Shown here: positions 59,450 to 64,000 of the stretch, piece after piece
How positions within the stretch are numbered: the first letter of the stretch is position 1
How the letters are laid out: every line of letters starts with the position of its first letter
Assembly: GCA_012064385.1 (NCBI GenBank)
Contig: QRDG01000479.1
Coordinates: forward strand, 181,434 to 245,433
Length of the DNA: 64,000 nt
Source: Puccinellia tenuiflora
Taxonomy: Eukaryota > Streptophyta > Magnoliopsida > Poales > Poaceae
Reading direction: 5' to 3'
Translations under genes and position numbers: made by a program
The notes under the pieces: generated by a model
What the model was told of the DNA's origin: nothing
What the model saw: the letters and a program-made list of their open reading frames with translations, nothing else
The model's database searches: none

Positions 59450-59750
59450 CTCCCTCCGTCCTCAAATAAGTGGACGTTTGGCTTTGAAATTTGTCCACAA
59501 AAGAGTGTACTTCTATCTTCCAAATGCATTTTAAAGTAGAAAACAATGCTTCTCTCTCATCACACGGAAATCAAACCCAATAACATTCAACACATGGTCT
59601 CCTCATTTTCTACGTGCACTTAGCTCATAGGAGGTGGGGAAATTAAAGAGGAAAGAGATGGAGGTTTGCACCTTCCCAATGTATTTTCTACTCCACTCCA
59701 TAATCTGTCTTAAAATTTCTAGATGTCGACTTATTTGAAGACGAAGGGAG
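59450..59750. mobile_element. Stowaway MITE (Tc1/mariner type)
   Basis: Starts CTCCCTCCGTCCTCAAATAA and ends TTATTTGAAGACGAAGGGAG, flanked by TA at 59448-59449 and 59751-59752. 301 bp; the terminal repeat and TA duplication are diagnostic. Confidence 0.9.
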
Positions 59751-60149
59751 TAGCTCAGCACACAATAGGCAATTTTTCAGTAATTGAAAAAAAAAACGAT
59801 TGCATGAAATGCATACATAATTTACCCACAGACACTTTAAAGTTCACAAAAGTCAATGATTGTATTACAATTTATTTTCTATGATGCTACCAGTAATCAA
59901 CTCCAAAATGTTTCAACTGCCTGGGCTAATTCAAAATTAAGGTACATCAGAGTTACTTCTTTATTAGGTACAACTGACCAGTGAGAAGTTATATTACGAA
60001 ACAACTCTTTGACTATATGCATTAGCCGATTACTATCTCTGCAGACTATTCCTTGACTATACCCATCACCTGATAACTATCTCCAAAGATGAGGAGAATC
60101 CATAGGTCAGTTGCTCCCTCATCCGACGGCTGCTAGCTTCATCCACTGG

Positions 60150-60505
60150 AAACCTTGGCGGCTCGAGGTTTAGGGCTTTGCACTAGGATTTTATCCCATA
60201 ACTCAATTCTCTATAGGAACACAGCTCTTTTGATGATAATCCTTACACAATTCACCACCTTGTCTTCCTCCTTAAACCCTTTCATCACCAGCAGCTTAAA
60301 TTTAAACTGCTTAAAATTGGATATTTCCCACACCAAGTTGGTCTCCTCGAGCTTATTTTCGCATGGATGCCCAGATAACTTCATGGAGAAAAATGAAATA
60401 AATATACGCATATCACATTCGAAATTTGCATCAAGCTCAATATTATATTTTTGATTAAATTGCAGCACAATGGTAGCACAAGTCCTCCATCGAGGACTTG
60501 TGCAA
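60150..60505 (-). pseudogene. F-box protein FBD-domain scrap
   Basis: The minus-strand frame reads NLVWEISNFKQFKFKLLVMK, GFKEEDKVVNCVRIIIKRAV and FLQRIELWDK, the pattern of an FBD domain near the C-terminus of plant F-box/LRR proteins (a strand of 'LKxLxIxGF', then 'ExxLVxFLLxxAxxLExLxL'). No F-box or LRR upstream; stops occur on both sides. Confidence 0.4.
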
Positions 60506-60519
60506 CTCAAGTACATATA

Positions 60520-61345
60520 TGCTTGCCAAAAAGGCTAGTCATTCTTTGGAATGAAGAGCTGTTATTGGCAGAAGTGAAAACCCATGGAAAATTTCCTTTA
60601 CATCGTATGGGAACACAATAATGCATTATTACAATTCCTATGAAATTAGTAAGTTTCTGTGCAATCTGCATGAATTTAGGAAAATAAATATAGTATGAGG
60701 TTCGGCCTAATGAGAAAATTATTTTGCGATTTTCTTGAATACGGCAACTTATAAGGTCAACCCAAACAGATTTAAAAACAATTTCTTAGTTTTGCATTCC
60801 GATGGAACTACACTACTGTTCTATACAATCCATGAGTTCTCCCAATTTCTGTATCCCAAAGAGACTAAGTGTACCTGTTTTACTATTTTTGAAAGCACGG
60901 AGTAAATTCAGTGGTTTATACATATTTGCTGGTTATTTGCTAATGCTGGATATCTAGAAACATGTTGGTCAGAAATTTGCATCCGGACAAAGATGTTGAT
61001 TAAAAGAGCCAAAGTAACAGACTTACATCAAAATTCCAGGGGCAAGGTGCAGCTTCAATGATAGATAAACAAGGTCCAATTCAGATCGCAGTCAGCAAAT
61101 ATATTGCAAAGGGGCACATCTCTCAATTTGTGAATACAGGAATGAGCTGTTGTGGACCTCCAGGTTCAGGTTCAATCCAAATCTGCAGCAGAAAGAAGAA
61201 TAAAGCATGAGCAGAGTAACATGAAGCGACCAGTAAACGTCGAAATAAAATAATAAGACGTAGATGTACATGGAACTGTAGTACAAACTTACCATTTGAG
61301 TGTGACCGGCCTTCAACTAAGCCATTCAGTCTCACCGGCCTTCAC
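60520..61345. other. Gene-less stretch
   Basis: AT-rich; short minus-strand frames around 61092-61335 carry no recognisable domain. Confidence 0.3.
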
Positions 61346-61348
61346 TGC

Positions 61349-61669
61349 TCAGTTGTACTGTACTTGGTGCATGTCGGAGGCGATAGCAACATCCATACCT
61401 GCCGTGCCGCGCCGGTGTATCCCTGGAGCTGCCCGGTGGCTCCATGGTTGGGCGACGCCGCCGGCGGCCCTTCTGGTCGATCGGAACCCTAGAATCAACC
61501 AATCAGCGGCGGGAGATGCGGGGTGAGATGGGGAAAAGGGGGGCAGCACTGCAGCGCGGACGAGGGTTTCAATGTCCAGAAGGAACTTGACTGGGCTTCC
61601 ATCCGACTCGGAGCACTCGACACGGCGGCGGCGGCGCGGGGGCGGCCGGAGAGACGAGAGGAGTTTCAC
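61349..61669 (-). CDS. Unrecognised GC-rich ORF
   Basis: 106-codon minus-strand frame, MKLLSSLRPPPRRRRRVE..., with GC-biased codons. It looks like a first exon or 5' leader of a lost gene; its start lies at the edge of the dispersed repeat block. A + strand frame over the same DNA is equally open, so the call is weak. Confidence 0.2.
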   Translation of the reverse strand: MKLLSSLRPPPRRRRRVECSESDGSPVKFLLDIETLVRAAVLPPFSPSHPASPAADWLILGFRSTRRAAGGVAQPWSHRAAPGIHRRGTAGMDVAIASDMHQVQYN

Positions 61670-62335
61670 GCGCAGTCACGAAAAGAAATCATTTTCCAGT
61701 TTCCAAATGTCAGGAAAATTTATACTGGTATACTCCGACATGCAAAGAGACCCGAACTCCATTAAGTATTTTTTTTTAAATCAAAATTATCATTTCTGTG
61801 TTTTGAAAAATTTGAAATTAAAACCTTAGATCTAAATAATGTCGTACTCTATAAATGTGTAAAATCTCAATGCAAAATTTGTATTGTTCTATCCTACACA
61901 ATATTAAATTTTCAATCTTTAAAAAAGTGTGTATTGTTCACCAACCCAGATTCACCCATTTGACTTTTTTATCCTATTATATATAAAATTTTGGATTAAT
62001 TTTTTTCACACATATAGGTCATATAATTATCTACATCTGGAAAAATTTCTTAGGATTTTTTTAAATTCAAAATACATACTTTGATTTTAAAAACAAAATA
62101 CAGCTCCCTAAAGCTCGGCCTCCAAAACGCCATACTTGGTAGAGCACCATCATATGTTGGGCTTTTCTTATGTTGTAATTTACCTAAAATATATGAGCTG
62201 GAAGAATACCATAATATTGCGAAATCACAAATAGATGTTGCACAGGTTTTCTGTGTGTTTGCTTCAAAATGTAGAAACACATTGTTTTTGTTGCACGCGA
62301 ATATGCAACAAAAAATTGATGTTTAACCACTTTTT
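61655..62335 (+). repeat. Dispersed repeat, copy A
   Basis: Starts GAGGAGTTTCACGCGCAGTC; includes ACATGCAAAGAGACCC at 61739 and ends with GGTTTTCTGTGTGTTTGCTT and TTGTTGCA(C/T)GCGAAT. It matches copy B at its 5' part and copy C at its 3' part. Confidence 0.8.
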
Positions 62336-62345
62336 ATTGCTGGGC

Positions 62346-62535
62346 GACGAGAGGAGTTTCACGCGCAGTCACGAAAAGAAATCATTTTTCAGATCCAAAT
62401 GTCAGGAATTTTTTTACTGGTACAGTACTACTCCGACATGCAAAGAGACCCGCACTCCATTAAGTTTATTTTTTTAAAAAAATCAAAATTATCATTTTAG
62501 TGTTTCGAAAAAATTGAAATTAAAATCTTAGGAAT
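62346..62535 (+). repeat. Dispersed repeat, copy B (5' part only)
   Basis: Repeats GAGGAGTTTCACGCGCAGTC through ACATGCAAAGAGACCC to AAAATCTTAGG, then stops matching. Confidence 0.8.
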
Positions 62536-62902
62536 TTCAATCCTTCATGTTGCAACCGACCCCCCCGTGTCGCCCTCCTAAGGCGACCCAGGGGGAAACC
62601 CTAGCCGTCGCAGTTTAGGAGCCCTCCGACCTCCCACCGCGTCGCCGCCGCCGGAGAGGGCACCGGCAAAATGCCGTGCATGCCCCCTGGGAAGGTGGCG
62701 GCGGGGCTTGTTCTCTCGTTCTCGTCCCGGGGACTCCCGGCGAGATGGCGTGGCGGCGAGGCCGCTGGAGGGTGCGGCGGCGCTGAGGAGATGCGGTGCG
62801 TGACGGCGCGGAGGAGACGGGGCGCGGCCGAGCCGGAGGAAGATGGCCGCGCGGCAGCAGGAGGCGGCAGACGGCGCGGGCCGTCCCGGGCTCGATCTGG
62901 CA
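62536..62902. other. GC-rich insertion between repeat copies
   Basis: A 350-bp GC-rich segment with equally open frames on both strands and no recognisable domain; it separates copies B and C. Confidence 0.4.
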
Positions 62903-63690
62903 GACATGCAAAGAGACCCAGACTCCATTAAGTATTTTTTTAAATCGAAATTATCATTTCTGTGTTTTGAAAAATTCAAAATTAAAACCTTAGATCTAAA
63001 TAATGTCGTACACTATAAATGTGTAAAATCTCAATGCAAAATTTGTATTGTTCTAATCTACACAATATTAAAATTTTCAATCTTTAAATAAATGTGTATT
63101 GTTCACCAACCTAGATTCACCCATTTGACTTTTTTTTCATCCTATAATATCGAAAATTTTGGATTTAATTTTTTCACACTTATAGCTCATATAATTATCT
63201 ACATCTAGAAAAATTTCTCAGAATTTTTTAAACTTCAAAATACAGAGTTTGATTTTTAAAAACAAAATCCAGCTCCCCAAAGCTCGGCCTCCAAAACACC
63301 ATACTTGGTAGAGCACCATCATATGTTGGGCTTTTCTTCTGTTGTAATATATTTACCTAAAAGATATGAGCAGGAAGAATATCATAATATTATTTTTCGA
63401 TGATGCATTTGTAATAAAATCGCACTAGTTCTGTTGAGAAAACACATGTCAGATGTTGCAAAGTTTTTTGATCGTTTGCAACAAGTTTTTATTCCCCTCG
63501 TTTTTTCGATATTGCATACATGTTTGTAAATTATAACAAATTCGTATGTATTTATTGCGAAATCACAGGCAATGTTGCACGGTTTTTCTGTGTGTTTGCT
63601 TCACAAAATGTTGAAACACATAGTTCTTTTGTTGCATGCGAATCCGAGACAAAAGAAAATGACGTTTACCCACTTTTTATTGCTGCAAAT
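62903..63690 (+). repeat. Dispersed repeat, copy C
   Basis: Starts ACATGCAAAGAGACCC (about 62905) and runs parallel to 61739-62330. It has an extra ~170-bp segment around 63390-63560 absent from copy A. Confidence 0.8.
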
Positions 63691-64000
63691 ACATAATTAT
63701 TTTAATTGTAATCGTTTACGATTTCTTTGTTAAAATTGTTGATTTTTATTTTACAAATCAATGTACAACAAAACAAAGTTGTTATTTAGTTCTTCCAGCT
63801 TGACTTCGTACTGATTAGCCTTAAAAAAATCAGATTGCCCAACAGATTGTCATTTTAAACTTGATTTACTTTTCTGGGAAAGGCTTTCTCGTTATTCATC
63901 TTCCTTTCGGTTTTTTATTCCTGGGTCCGCCTCTGTCAAGGAATCGCGAGCTGTGTCCAAATGCCGCATTCACCTTTGAGCAAGGGAAGAGCCGTGTCCA
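63691..64000. other. Right edge, nothing recognised
   Basis: AT-rich sequence continuing past the window. Confidence 0.4.

Overview
The window is nuclear DNA of a grass, most likely a Triticeae species (wheat, Aegilops or barley group). Reasons: split plant genes with GT..AG introns, GC-rich first exons, dense nested transposons, a large CACTA element with CACTAGTAGAAAA ends and many GGTCCCGGTT/AACCGGGACC subterminal hairpins, an LTR element starting TGATACGT, and Stowaway/hAT MITEs. About two thirds of the sequence is transposon. I see no CRISPR array, prokaryotic operon or convincing tRNA/rRNA gene. All calls were made by eye; no search was run.  LAYOUT. 1-6.5 kb: 3' half of a ribophorin I (OST1) gene on +, split inside an exon by a gag-less Copia element (427-5085, minus, 5-bp target duplication GAGCC) and carrying a frameshift and an early stop, so a pseudogene. 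7.2 kb: RING-H2 scrap. 7.7-11.7 kb: an apparently intact six-exon tonoplast monosaccharide transporter (minus) with a fold-back MITE just upstream. 12.7-16.0 kb: gene scraps, a TIR-type element with a small amber-interrupted ORF, and a NAM-associated C-terminal fragment.  16.0-31.2 kb: a nest. A Helitron (16004-18398) abuts a LINE. The LINE is split by a 10-kb Mutator-like element (18912-28925; 9-bp duplication TATGAAAAA). That element has tandem internal units, and the first unit is split by a Gypsy-like LTR element (20758-26506). Order of insertion: LINE, then MULE, then Gypsy.  32.0-35.5 kb: an apparently intact two-exon NRT1/PTR family (NPF2-like) transporter (minus) with a TATA box and a 404-bp hAT-like MITE in its promoter.  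37.3-53.1 kb: a 15.7-kb CACTA transposon. It holds a small coiled-coil/membrane ORF, a TNP2-type transposase with three lesions, a perfect 123-bp inverted repeat around 90-bp tandem repeats, a 3.35-kb solo-LTR candidate, and a second gene ending in an Ulp1-type C48 cysteine peptidase.  53.1-64 kb: gene remnants. These are a rearranged FAR1/FHY3 relative with duplicated exons touching the CACTA end, a GRF-zinc-finger/coiled-coil/TM gene with a frameshift, an NLR N-terminus scrap, a Stowaway MITE, an FBD-domain scrap, and a dispersed repeat in three partial copies.  Only the two transporters look like functional host genes; they lie about 20 kb apart with the nest between them. The most notable finds are the three-level nest resolved by exact target duplications, the perfect 123-bp palindrome inside the CACTA element, and the CACTA element's accessory genes.
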